A stretch of DNA of 5,256 nt from Myxococcales bacterium (GTDB lineage: Bacteria > Myxococcota_C > UBA6777), in contig JALTMC010000253.1 in NCBI GenBank assembly GCA_027005175.1, forward strand, positions 863-6,118, given 5' to 3'. The position numbers and the translations under genes were made by a program. Shown here one piece after another: positions 1-5,240 of this stretch; the first letter of the stretch is position 1; each line of letters begins with the position of its first letter. The notes beneath the pieces are model-generated. The model ran no database searches, was not told the DNA's origin, and worked only from the letters and a program-made list of their open reading frames with translations.

Positions 1-1418
1 GTATAGACCTGAACGCTAACCAAGCCCCGGATATGAGAGGGGAGTGGGAGTGATAAAGCAACACGGCCACCGCTCATTTTTCCCTGGTAGGATCGGATAT
101 GCTGTCCATGTTGGGTTAAGTCGATGTGCAAATCACTTTTGGGGTGGAGGCCATCAACACGTACAAAGAGACTTGCCTTCGGGGCGACGAGAACTTTGGG
201 AATATCAAGAACAAGCTGGTAGCCCTCCGGTTTAAGTATGCTTTGAAAGACAAACGAGCCAGCAGGACCTTTTAGCTTGATCAACCATCGCTCATCAAAC
301 ATTTGCGTCACATAGGGAAATCTTACAAATCCAAGTGCGTCTGTTTGGAGAGCATCGTGCTGGGTTCGTCCATGTTTGACTGTCACATGGAGGGGAGAGT
401 GAGGGGGCCTCCACAGCGGAGAGCTGCCTTTGAACACCGGGCTTCTTTGTGCTCTTCTCACAGATGGCTTGCCTGGTTGAGATGACTTGCCTGGTTGAGA
501 TGGCTTGCCTGGTTGAGATGACTTGCCTGGTTGAGATGACTTGCCTGGTTGAGATGGCTTGCCTGGTTGAGATGACTTGCCTGGTTGTAGTGAACGGTGT
601 TGTCTCTGAGGGGGTTGTACTGACAGGGTGGTTGGGTTTGTGGTGGGAACTGTGGAGGGGGAGGGGTGAGTTGTGGTTGTTGATGGTCTGGGGTGTGAAC
701 GTTCTTGGACACGCAACCAAAACATACTCACCAGATCTGCGATGGGAGCCCTGTTGTCAGAAAAGAGTTCGATACGATAGGGGCTGTTGGGAGAGACCGG
801 TGCAAACTTCCACAGTCTTTGGTTGCTCTCTTGCGAATAATTCGGTTGTTGTTGTTCTGCTAACTTCAACTGAACGGGCCGGGTAAATCCGTCTTTACCA
901 GCCGGGCAGGTGATGGATAGCTTGAGTTTATACTTTGTTCCTGTTGGCCACAAAGGAACTTTGATGTTGGCGATTAACACCTCTTGGTCTGTTTGTCCTC
1001 GAAAGAGTAGCTTCTTCTTTTGCGGACTGAGAAGCCAGAGCTCTGCCTTGAGATCTTTGAAGAAACTTGTTTTTTCTGGGTCAAAAACAGAGATACGGTA
1101 GCTTGTACTTGCGCCAGGTGTTAGCTCATGAGGTCCATACATTCGAGTGGCCAGGCGAACATCCTTCACCATGACAGCCGTCAGTATTCCCATCGTGACA
1201 AAGGCAAGAACTGCTGTGGCCCAGCCGATCTTTCGCATTCCGGGAGAGAGGGCAGAATCAGGCTTTTTGATGCCTCGCAAGAGGGCAGATATCTCTGCTT
1301 TCTCTTGGGGGGTTTCCGCACGTTGTTCGAGAATCTCTTGCTCACTGCGTTTGCTGTGAACGGGTGGATTCTTAGGGGTTGCAAGATCAGATGGATTGTG
1401 GGATGAGCGTTTGGACAT
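1..1418 (-). CDS. Large membrane-anchored envelope protein with PGK-repeat linker, C-terminus beyond window
   Basis: I do not recognise a named family. This frame is open for 472 codons from ATG at 1418 down to the window edge, with no stop codon, so the protein is partial at its C-terminus. Seen in order: a polar N-terminus of about 60 residues; one membrane span at about 64-84 (IGWATAVLAFVTMGILTAVMV without its last residue is already hydrophobic throughout); a probable beta-rich domain at about 90-240; a Thr/Pro-rich stretch at about 244-270; seven tandem six-residue PGK units at 277-318; and a second beta-rich region from about 340 to the edge. The pattern 'LTPG...YRISVFD' followed about 45 residues later by 'PTGTKYKLKLSI' resembles macroglobulin-like or other Ig-like sandwich domains; that is inference. 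The likely topology is N-terminus inside, bulk in the periplasm or outside. The start is uncertain: ATG 1418 has only a weak AAAGAG upstream, and an in-frame ATG at 1457 has no Shine-Dalgarno. It lies 107 nt downstream of the YrdC-domain gene on the same strand with no terminator between, so cotranscription is likely. Confidence 0.85.
   Translation of the reverse strand, partial: MSKRSSHNPSDLATPKNPPVHSKRSEQEILEQRAETPQEKAEISALLRGIKKPDSALSPGMRKIGWATAVLAFVTMGILTAVMVKDVRLATRMYGPHELTPGASTSYRISVFDPEKTSFFKDLKAELWLLSPQKKKLLFRGQTDQEVLIANIKVPLWPTGTKYKLKLSITCPAGKDGFTRPVQLKLAEQQQPNYSQESNQRLWKFAPVSPNSPYRIELFSDNRAPIADLVSMFWLRVQERSHPRPSTTTTHPSPSTVPTTNPTTLSVQPPQRQHRSLQPGKSSQPGKPSQPGKSSQPGKSSQPGKPSQPGKSSQPGKPSVRRAQRSPVFKGSSPLWRPPHSPLHVTVKHGRTQHDALQTDALGFVRFPYVTQMFDERWLIKLKGPAGSFVFQSILKPEGYQLVLDIPKVLVAPKASLFVRVDGLHPKSDLHIDLTQHGQHIRSYQGKMSGGRVALSLPLPSHIRGLVSVQVY
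465..590 (-). repeat. Seven-copy 18-bp tandem repeat (coding minisatellite)
   Basis: Seven head-to-tail 18-bp units fill these 126 bases. On the plus strand each reads TGRCTTGCCTGGTTGAGA, where R is A or G; the last unit (near 590) ends in TAG rather than AGA. Read in the frame of the envelope protein, each unit encodes S-Q-P-G-K-S or S-Q-P-G-K-P, with L replacing S at the first position of the first unit. The only internal variation is one base that switches TCA (Ser) to CCA (Pro). In protein order the last residues are S,P,S,S,P,S,P, which looks like a 54-bp, three-unit block duplicated once with one extra unit. The unit length is a multiple of 3, so gain or loss of units keeps the frame. 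Confidence 0.97.
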
Positions 1419-1525
1419 CAATCTCTTTCTAAAAAAAGACCTGTTGGAAGACGGCATGGAAAGCACAAGTACAAGTGGAGTCCCTTGGGTCAGCACTCTC
1501 CGATGACAAAAGATCAGGCGAAGGA

Positions 1526-2206
1526 CTACGCAGGCACTGCTGTGGGTGCAGACAGTGTATTGGGTTGATTGTTCCAAACCTGGAACACTTGTTGTTCTTC
1601 GATGATTCCTGGTCGTTTGATCGTCAAAGGGCTGACAGTTGCATCAACAACAGTAGAGCAGCCCTGAGGAGAGAGGTCTCCAGCACTGACCAAGATATCG
1701 ATCCACCGAGCAAAGTTCTTTCGAATTTTGGCCTCCGAGTGTGAGCCTCCTTTGTTGGCAAGGTTTGCGCTGGAAATCAGCAGGGGTTCACCAAAAGCTT
1801 GGAGAATGTTTTGGGCCACCTCTCCTTCAGGGATACGAATACCGACCTTTCCTGATTTGTCCAGGTTGCGGACAAGTTTTCGAGGGAGAGATTCATGCAA
1901 GGATAATTTGAGTGTCAGTGGTCCTGGCCAAAATTCCTGTATCAGTGCTTCGGCAGGTGCGGGTATGGATTCAACAAGCTGCTCTAAGGAGTTTTTGTGG
2001 GGAACGAAGATTAAAACGGGGGCCTTGCGTATGCGACGTTTGACTTGCATAAATTTGACAACCGCCTGCTCGGACAGCATGCGTGTGGCAAGGCGATAGG
2101 AGCCTCCCGAGGGGAAGCAGATGATTCCATCGTTGGCGAGAACTTCAGCAATGTCCTGGTAAAGTTGAGTTGATGTTGCGAGATCCTGGTGGGAAAGTAT
2201 TTTCAT
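1526..2206 (-). CDS. YrdC/Sua5/YciO-domain protein (threonylcarbamoyl-AMP synthase-like)
   Basis: The 226-residue product belongs to the YrdC-fold family. Members such as TsaC/Sua5 make threonylcarbamoyl-AMP from threonine, bicarbonate and ATP in the cytoplasm, for t6A modification of ANN-decoding tRNAs. Family landmarks visible in order: K-R-R at 56-58 (the K-x-R nucleotide-binding motif), WPGPLTL at 93-99, GIRIP at 122-126, SSAN at 145-148, STVVD at 184-188 and RPG at 198-200. Length fits the single-domain TsaC/YciO type rather than the longer Sua5 with an extra C-terminal domain. The odd point is the N-terminal signature. Family members usually read PT[DE]T-x-YGL, or PTDSGYAL in YciO; here residues 32-39 read PSGGSYRL. 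The protein may therefore be a YciO-like paralogue instead of the housekeeping enzyme, so I give no symbol. The ATG start is supported by GGAAAGG seven bases upstream. A promoter candidate lies at 2251-2280, and the envelope-protein gene follows downstream. Confidence 0.9.
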   Translation of the reverse strand: MKILSHQDLATSTQLYQDIAEVLANDGIICFPSGGSYRLATRMLSEQAVVKFMQVKRRIRKAPVLIFVPHKNSLEQLVESIPAPAEALIQEFWPGPLTLKLSLHESLPRKLVRNLDKSGKVGIRIPEGEVAQNILQAFGEPLLISSANLANKGGSHSEAKIRKNFARWIDILVSAGDLSPQGCSTVVDATVSPLTIKRPGIIEEQQVFQVWNNQPNTLSAPTAVPA

Positions 2207-2213
2207 CGATAGA

Positions 2214-2220
2214 CCTTTCC
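2214..2220 (-). promoter_or_regulatory. Ribosome binding site of the YrdC-domain gene
   Basis: The minus strand reads GGAAAGG, then seven bases (TCTATCG), then ATG at 2206. This fixes the start of the YrdC-domain gene, since no competing in-frame start has a better site. Confidence 0.7.
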
Positions 2221-2250
2221 AAGAGGGTTAACATTCTAACATCCGAGGAA

Positions 2251-2280
2251 AGTCTATCCTGCCTACCCTGCGTACGTCAA
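2251..2280 (-). promoter_or_regulatory. Candidate sigma70 promoter of the YrdC-domain gene
   Basis: On the minus strand a -35 hexamer TTGACG (2280-2275, 5 of 6 to consensus) is followed after 18 bases by TAGACT (2256-2251, 4 of 6). Transcription would begin near 2244, giving a leader of about 38 nt. The site sits just downstream of the terminator-like hairpin of the preceding lipoprotein gene, as expected for the start of a new unit. Confidence 0.5.
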
Positions 2281-2299
2281 GAGAGGGCTTTAAACGCAA

Positions 2300-2328
2300 A
2301 GAGGGCTGCTCCATCGGAACAACCCTCT
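2300..2328 (-). terminator. Probable intrinsic terminator after the small lipoprotein gene
   Basis: The minus-strand transcript can fold AGAGGGTTGTTCC with its partner AGCAGCCCTCT through a GAU-containing loop. The stem is about 13 bp including two G-U pairs, and it is followed by TTGCGTTTA, a short and interrupted U stretch. The G-U pairs become C-A mismatches on the plus strand, so the structure favours minus-strand transcripts. It lies 22 nt past the stop at 2351. A second copy of one arm (AGAGGGCT on the plus strand, at 2282-2289 and 2300-2307) could offer an alternative pairing. Confidence 0.6.
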
Positions 2329-2350
2329 CTTCTTCTACCAAGGGCTGGTA

Positions 2351-2530
2351 TCAGTCCTTCTTGGTGCCACCATCTGTTGCTTTGGTGCCACCATCTGTTG
2401 CTTTTGTTGTATTTGCATTAGCGTTTTTGTTTGCATTGCTATTGGTTGTAGGCTTGCTACAAGCAATGTAAGACATGGAGAAACCACCAATACCAACGGC
2501 AAGAATGAACGCGACAATCAACTTTTTCAT
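2351..2530 (-). CDS. Small probable lipoprotein, 59 residues
   Basis: I do not recognise the family. The product starts MKKLIVAFILAVGIGG, a typical basic n-region and hydrophobic core of a signal peptide, and reaches a cysteine at residue 24 within SYIAC. The -1 Ala suits signal peptidase II but Tyr at -3 is unusual, so lipidation is probable, not certain. The mature part is only 36 residues, hydrophilic and low-complexity: an Asn/Ala-rich stretch (30-40), then TKATDGG twice and a charged end (KKD). No folded domain is evident; it resembles the tethered, disordered tails of tiny envelope lipoproteins. An upstream in-frame ATG at 2545 exists, but GAGGAA seven bases before 2530 supports the MKK start. 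Its own promoter (2609-2637) and terminator (2300-2328) suggest a single-gene, well-expressed unit. Confidence 0.8.
   Translation of the reverse strand: MKKLIVAFILAVGIGGFSMSYIACSKPTTNSNANKNANANTTKATDGGTKATDGGTKKD
2361..2402 (-). repeat. Perfect 21-bp tandem duplication in the small lipoprotein gene
   Basis: Two identical 21-bp copies, 2361-2381 and 2382-2402, abut directly. They encode the repeated seven residues around TKATDGG. Perfect identity suggests a recent duplication or strong purifying selection; the length keeps the frame. Confidence 0.95.
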
Positions 2531-2608
2531 AGTAAAATTCCTCATTGATAGATCTGAGAGTATGAGTACAGTTCCAGCTGCTGCACACCAATCAACTAAC
2601 CAACACCT

Positions 2609-2637
2609 CATATAAAGGTTCTGTCACGCAAAGTCAA
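2609..2637 (-). promoter_or_regulatory. Strong sigma70-type promoter of the small lipoprotein gene
   Basis: On the minus strand TTGACT (2637-2632, 5 of 6) is followed by exactly 17 bases and then TATATG (2614-2609, 4 of 6). Transcription would start near 2602, leaving a leader of about 70 nt. Three A-tracts lie directly upstream on the same strand (2642-2646, 2650-2655, 2662-2668), on average about 10.5 bp apart. That arrangement is expected of an UP element or intrinsically bent DNA. Confidence 0.65.
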
Positions 2638-2683
2638 AATATTTTTGTGTTTTTTGTGTAGTTTTTTTGGGAGCCTTGCAGCT

Positions 2684-3292
2684 TTACTTACGTGCTGTTG
2701 CTATCTTTGAGAACTCTGACACCCTGAGGGGGGACTGGTAAGGCTTTGTTTCTTTAGATGCTTTATAGCGAACGGGGTAGAGGTAGGTTTGTGGGATTTG
2801 TAGGGGGCCTGTCGGGAGTGATGCATGGAGACGATTGTTGCTGCGATTGTAGTGGCTGGCGAGTATCTTCACATGCCGCTTCCCGTGTTGAAGCCAAGAT
2901 AATGCCAATCGCAGTGTTTCCTGCTTCTCTAACGAAGGACGTCGTTCACGTAAGGTCCAGGCCAGCTTCAACATGTGGGGATGTTGTTTCTTCCAGGTCT
3001 GAATATGTAACTTCCAGGTTCCGATTCTACCTTGTGCTCGGGGCACCTGTTCTTGTGGATCCTGAATAAAGGTAAAACGATAACGTGAGGGGCTCTGCAT
3101 CCGTGAGTTCTTGTCAAACCCTACTTGCAACTCTCCTGCATTGACTGTCACTGTGGGTTGTTGTTGTGTGAACTCAAACCAGCAACTGTGGTCCGTGTCC
3201 ACTGTTGCTTCGGTGGGACAGTTTGGTGGGCTGCAAGGTCCATAGGCACACATCATGACGGCTAGAAAGGGGACAAAGCGGATTGCTTTCAT
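2684..3292 (-). CDS. Secreted protein of unknown function, 202 residues
   Basis: I do not recognise this protein. From ATG 3292 it begins MKAIRFVPFLAVMMCAYG, a short signal-peptide-like segment. It is followed by a Cys-bearing stretch (Cys 15, 20, 25 and 37). Neither Cys 15 (preceded by Met) nor Cys 20 (preceded by Pro) sits in a good lipobox, so export with or without lipidation is open. The rest is basic and mixed, with short alternating segments such as PTVTV (46-50) and YRFTF (71-75) suggesting beta strands, then a Lys/Arg/His-rich middle and a basic end. The start is ambiguous: in-frame ATGs at 3313 and 3334 lie in a duplicated 21-bp segment, and none of the three has an ideal Shine-Dalgarno; 3292 was chosen because it gives the most normal signal peptide. 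A weak promoter candidate (TTTCAA/GGCATA on the plus strand, 3359-3388) lies upstream. Confidence 0.65.
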   Translation of the reverse strand: MKAIRFVPFLAVMMCAYGPCSPPNCPTEATVDTDHSCWFEFTQQQPTVTVNAGELQVGFDKNSRMQSPSRYRFTFIQDPQEQVPRAQGRIGTWKLHIQTWKKQHPHMLKLAWTLRERRPSLEKQETLRLALSWLQHGKRHVKILASHYNRSNNRLHASLPTGPLQIPQTYLYPVRYKASKETKPYQSPLRVSEFSKIATARK

Positions 3293-3305
3293 GGGCTCTT
3301 TGATT

Positions 3306-3347
3306 CCTGACATTGCTTGCTGAAAACCTGACATTGCTTACCGAAAA
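3306..3347. repeat. 21-bp tandem duplication over candidate start codons
   Basis: Copies 3306-3326 and 3327-3347 match at 19 of 21 positions (plus-strand unit CCTGACATTGCTTGCTGAAAA without its last base, and the variant with ACC). On the minus strand each copy carries an ATG (3313 and 3334) in frame with the secreted-protein gene, so the duplication doubles a possible start and would add seven residues (MSGFQQA, MSGIKEP). Confidence 0.9.
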
Positions 3348-3580
3348 CTCCTATCCAAGGCATATTTGGAGATCTTCTTCTCTTTCAATTGTGCCAAACT
3401 TAATAGAGAGAAGTCTATTTTTTTGCGAGTTCTCTTTTCGAACTTCGGGGAGAAGACGCAGGAACCCATGGAAAGAATGCAATGATTTGCGATGTATGCG
3501 GAATCAAGAGAAAAGATAGAACTGAAGGAGGGGATTGAGAGTCTGCAAGTGACTCGTTCAGGGGAGAGAAAGAACCTTTG

Positions 3581-3865
3581 TTAGTTCAAGCTCTCTTTGA
3601 ATTGGGGAGCTGGTTTGAAGGTTACTGTTTTGTATGCGGGGATGAGGATCTCTTTGTTGTTCTGAGGGTTGCGACCTTTGCGCTCTGCTCGCTCTTTTAC
3701 CGTAAAGGTTCCAAAACGAGGGAAGATGAATCGCTCATCATCACTTTGGAGGGATTCTTTGATAGCTTCAAAGGTTGCTTCAATCACAGATTCCGTGAGC
3801 TTTTTGGTGAGGGCTGCGTTGCCCACTGATTCATGCACACGGGAGATCAGTTCTGCCTTGGTCAT
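3581..3865 (-). CDS. HU-family DNA-binding protein
   Basis: The 94-residue product is a histone-like HU/IHF-family protein. Such proteins bind and bend DNA as dimers and organise the nucleoid. It starts MTKAELISRV, as HU proteins do, and has the family helix pair in the first 40 residues. FGTFTV follows at 51-56, and then the DNA-binding arm with GRNP at 64-67, whose Pro 67 corresponds to the intercalating proline. The end (IPAYKTVTFKP, about 75-85) matches the HU C-terminal strand and helix entry. The segment before FGTF reads SDDERFIFPR where HU normally has a GD-x-V-x-L-x-G turn, which is a modest divergence. Length is close to the usual 90 residues. The frame stays open upstream to 4102, but AAGGAG seven bases before 3865 and the family N-terminus fix the start here. 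HU or an IHF-like paralogue cannot be separated by eye. Confidence 0.95.
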   Translation of the reverse strand: MTKAELISRVHESVGNAALTKKLTESVIEATFEAIKESLQSDDERFIFPRFGTFTVKERAERKGRNPQNNKEILIPAYKTVTFKPAPQFKESLN

Positions 3866-3872
3866 CGTGTCT

Positions 3873-3878
3873 CTCCTT
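3873..3878 (-). promoter_or_regulatory. Ribosome binding site of the HU gene
   Basis: The minus strand reads AAGGAG, then AGACACG (seven bases), then ATG. This is a near-perfect Shine-Dalgarno, which rules out the longer in-frame start at 4102. Confidence 0.8.
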
Positions 3879-3896
3879 CGACTGTTATTATGGGTG

Positions 3897-3912
3897 GGGT
3901 AAAGACTTACCC
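3897..3912. promoter_or_regulatory. Inverted repeat in the HU leader
   Basis: GGGTAA-AGAC-TTACCC is a perfect 6-bp inverted repeat with a 4-base spacer, about 32 bases upstream of the HU start codon. It could be an operator or an mRNA hairpin in the HU leader. No -35/-10 pair fits clearly beside it, so the role is open. Confidence 0.35.
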
Positions 3913-4100
3913 TTCCCGTATAGGACCGGTGATCTCGTTGTGCTTTTTCTAAGGACGATAGCACAACAGATTGGACGAAATCCGACAAATGGAATGGTTG
4001 GACTTTTATGTTGGTATTGGCAGAGACTGTTAATGGGACTGTTGTCATTGGATGAGTTATTTTCTCTTGTCCAAGAATCTCTGTCATGTAGGGGGATAAC

Positions 4101-4115
4101 ACCGCGCAGAGCGGT
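4101..4115. promoter_or_regulatory. GC-rich inverted repeat in the divergent region
   Basis: ACCGC-GCAGA-GCGGT is a 5-bp perfect inverted repeat, extendable by about two pairs across one bulge (AC with GT). It lies roughly midway between the divergent start codons. The T-run at 4134-4140 is too far away for a standard terminator, so an operator is as likely; evidence is weak. Confidence 0.25.
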
Positions 4116-4270
4116 TGTCAACCTTATTCTATGTTTTTTTCTTGGTGCTTTTGGGGGGGAGTTGCATCTTGAAACAGGATCTGTTATTTCTCTTGGCACT
4201 CTAAGGGGAGGTTCTCTCTCGTTGATGTCTTCTTATGACTTTGTAGTTGTTGATTTTTTTTATATGTATT

Positions 4271-4274
4271 GAGG
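4271..4274 (+). promoter_or_regulatory. Ribosome binding site deciding the lipoprotein start
   Basis: GAGG is followed by six bases (TCGAAA) and GTG at 4281. The alternative TTG at 4269 overlaps this site and has only a T-rich stretch before it, so GTG 4281 is the better start. Confidence 0.6.
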
Positions 4275-4280
4275 TCGAAA

Positions 4281-5240
4281 GTGAATGGCCTAAAACAGTG
4301 GCTGGTGCAAAACCGAGCAACATCACCGAAACATTGGCGGTTTTTAGGATACAGTGGGGTTGGAGTTGTGGTGTGTTTGCTATGGGGTTGTGTGACTCCC
4401 TATCAGCAGGCACAACAGCTTGATACCATCGGTGCCTATCAAAAGTATTTGCGTGAAAATCCCAACAGTCCTGCCCGCGAAAAGGCCAAGCGTCGGTTGG
4501 ATCGCTTGTTCTTTGACAAGGCAGTGGAAATAGACTCTGTGGAGTCTTATACGAGATATCTGCGTGAGTTTCAGCGAGGTCGCTTTCGTCGTCGTGCCGC
4601 GCGTCGTCGCGAGGCTTTGCGGTATCGTCGAGCACGCAACCGCGATACCATCAAAGCGTACCAGGATTTTTTGAGAAGACATGCTGCCGGGCAATACGCA
4701 CGGGATGCCAAAGATCGCATTGAGTTCTTGTTCTTTCAGAAGGCTCAGCGATACAAGAGCTATCGTGGTATGAAAGCTTATCTGACACATTTCCCAAGGG
4801 GCCGATATCGAGCACAGGCGACGAGCCAGATGCGTCAGTTTTGGTGGAACAAGATCAAGCGCAAGCCAACCATGAAAAGCCTTCAGCGGTGGCTGCGTCA
4901 ATTTCCAAGAGGGATGTACAGTGCTGAAGCGCGTCGTCAGTTGGACTCCCTGCGTTATCTCTCTTGTGAAGAGACAGGGAAGTGGTGGTTGATTCAGAAA
5001 TGGATGAAAGCCAATCCTACAAGTCCCTTTCATGCGAGAGCGAAGCGTAATGTGCGACTTTTTCGCCGCTTGTACCCAAGAATCGAGCGAGCTCGTCGGT
5101 TGATGGAGTCCGGTGAACGCCGGAAGGGTACTCGCCGTTATCGCCGACTGTATCGTCGCTATCGACGCAATCCTGCTGCACTGAAACTTTTGAGACGCGA
5201 TCTCAAGCGATTTCGTTTGGAAAGTCAGGTTCTGCGATAA
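4281..5240 (+). CDS. Arginine-rich lipoprotein with six 37-residue helical repeats
   Basis: No named family is certain. From GTG 4281 the product has 319 residues. A basic N-terminal stretch leads to a hydrophobic run (about 25-36) and Cys 37 in LLWGC, a plausible lipobox, so it should be a lipoprotein at the inner or outer membrane facing the periplasm. Residues 48-269 are six consecutive repeats of exactly 37 residues with no gaps. They share Y at position 6, an aromatic at 9, L at 10, P at 14, G or S at 16 and A at 22. This 'Y-x-x-YL-x-x-x-P-x-G' pattern is like the short TPR-related helical repeats found in many bacterial envelope and signalling proteins, often used for protein contacts. 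Residues 270-319 form a TPR-like tail. By my count about 63 residues (one fifth) are Arg, including 15 of 37 in repeat 2 and 18 of 50 in the tail. That is highly basic for a lipoprotein and suggests an anionic partner, which is inference. It is transcribed divergently from HU. Confidence 0.88.
   Translation: MNGLKQWLVQNRATSPKHWRFLGYSGVGVVVCLLWGCVTPYQQAQQLDTIGAYQKYLRENPNSPAREKAKRRLDRLFFDKAVEIDSVESYTRYLREFQRGRFRRRAARRREALRYRRARNRDTIKAYQDFLRRHAAGQYARDAKDRIEFLFFQKAQRYKSYRGMKAYLTHFPRGRYRAQATSQMRQFWWNKIKRKPTMKSLQRWLRQFPRGMYSAEARRQLDSLRYLSCEETGKWWLIQKWMKANPTSPFHARAKRNVRLFRRLYPRIERARRLMESGERRKGTRRYRRLYRRYRRNPAALKLLRRDLKRFRLESQVLR
4422..5087 (+). repeat. Six 111-bp (37-codon) diverged tandem repeats
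   Basis: The repeat starts fall at 4422, 4533, 4644, 4755, 4866 and 4977. The protein pattern is clear, but the DNA copies have diverged well beyond simple alignment, so the array is old. The exact spacing without insertion or deletion across six units points to structural constraint on a superhelix. Confidence 0.85.

Larger units (their letters stand above)
3866..4280. other. 415-bp divergent intergenic region
   Basis: This stretch separates the minus-strand HU gene from the plus-strand lipoprotein gene and should hold both promoters. I find no convincing -35/-10 pair for either. Visible structure: the inverted repeat 3897-3912, a GC-rich inverted repeat ACCGC-GCAGA-GCGGT at 4101-4115, a T7 run at 4134-4140 and a T8 run at 4254-4261 just before the lipoprotein ribosome binding site. 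Open frames in it lack start signals and family features, so I call no gene. Confidence 0.6.

Noticed and set aside
465-590. CRISPR array
   Set aside because: The 18-bp units abut directly with no spacers, and the array lies inside an open reading frame.
295-720. Minus-strand frames over the array with Thr-Arg-Gln or Asn-Gln-Ala-Ser-His-Leu repeats
   Set aside because: They are out-of-frame readings of the same repeat; the third minus frame continues open for 472 codons with a membrane span and sensible domain layout.
449-886. Plus-strand open frame over the 18-bp array with repeated Cys-Leu-Val-Glu-Met units
   Set aside because: It is antisense to the long minus-strand gene and stays open mainly because the repeat has no stop in that frame; it has no start signals.
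3391-3397. TTGGCAC on the minus strand, like the -24 box of a sigma54 promoter
   Set aside because: The required GC of the -12 box is missing at the right spacing.
3402-3424. AATAGA/TCTATT hairpin followed by T5 on the plus strand, like a terminator
   Set aside because: The stem is short and AT-rich, and there is no plus-strand gene upstream for it to serve.
3866-4102. 79-residue N-terminal extension of the HU protein
   Set aside because: The internal start at 3865 has a near-perfect Shine-Dalgarno and gives the normal HU N-terminus and length.
4254-4266. T-run followed by TATATG as a -10 box for the plus-strand lipoprotein
   Set aside because: Transcription would begin at or inside the ribosome binding site, and no -35 box fits the spacing.
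3940-4272. Plus-strand 110-codon open frame (GTG start) ending just before the lipoprotein gene, fairly hydrophobic
   Set aside because: No Shine-Dalgarno at its GTG, no family features, T-rich DNA explains the hydrophobic content, and it covers the region where divergent promoters must lie.
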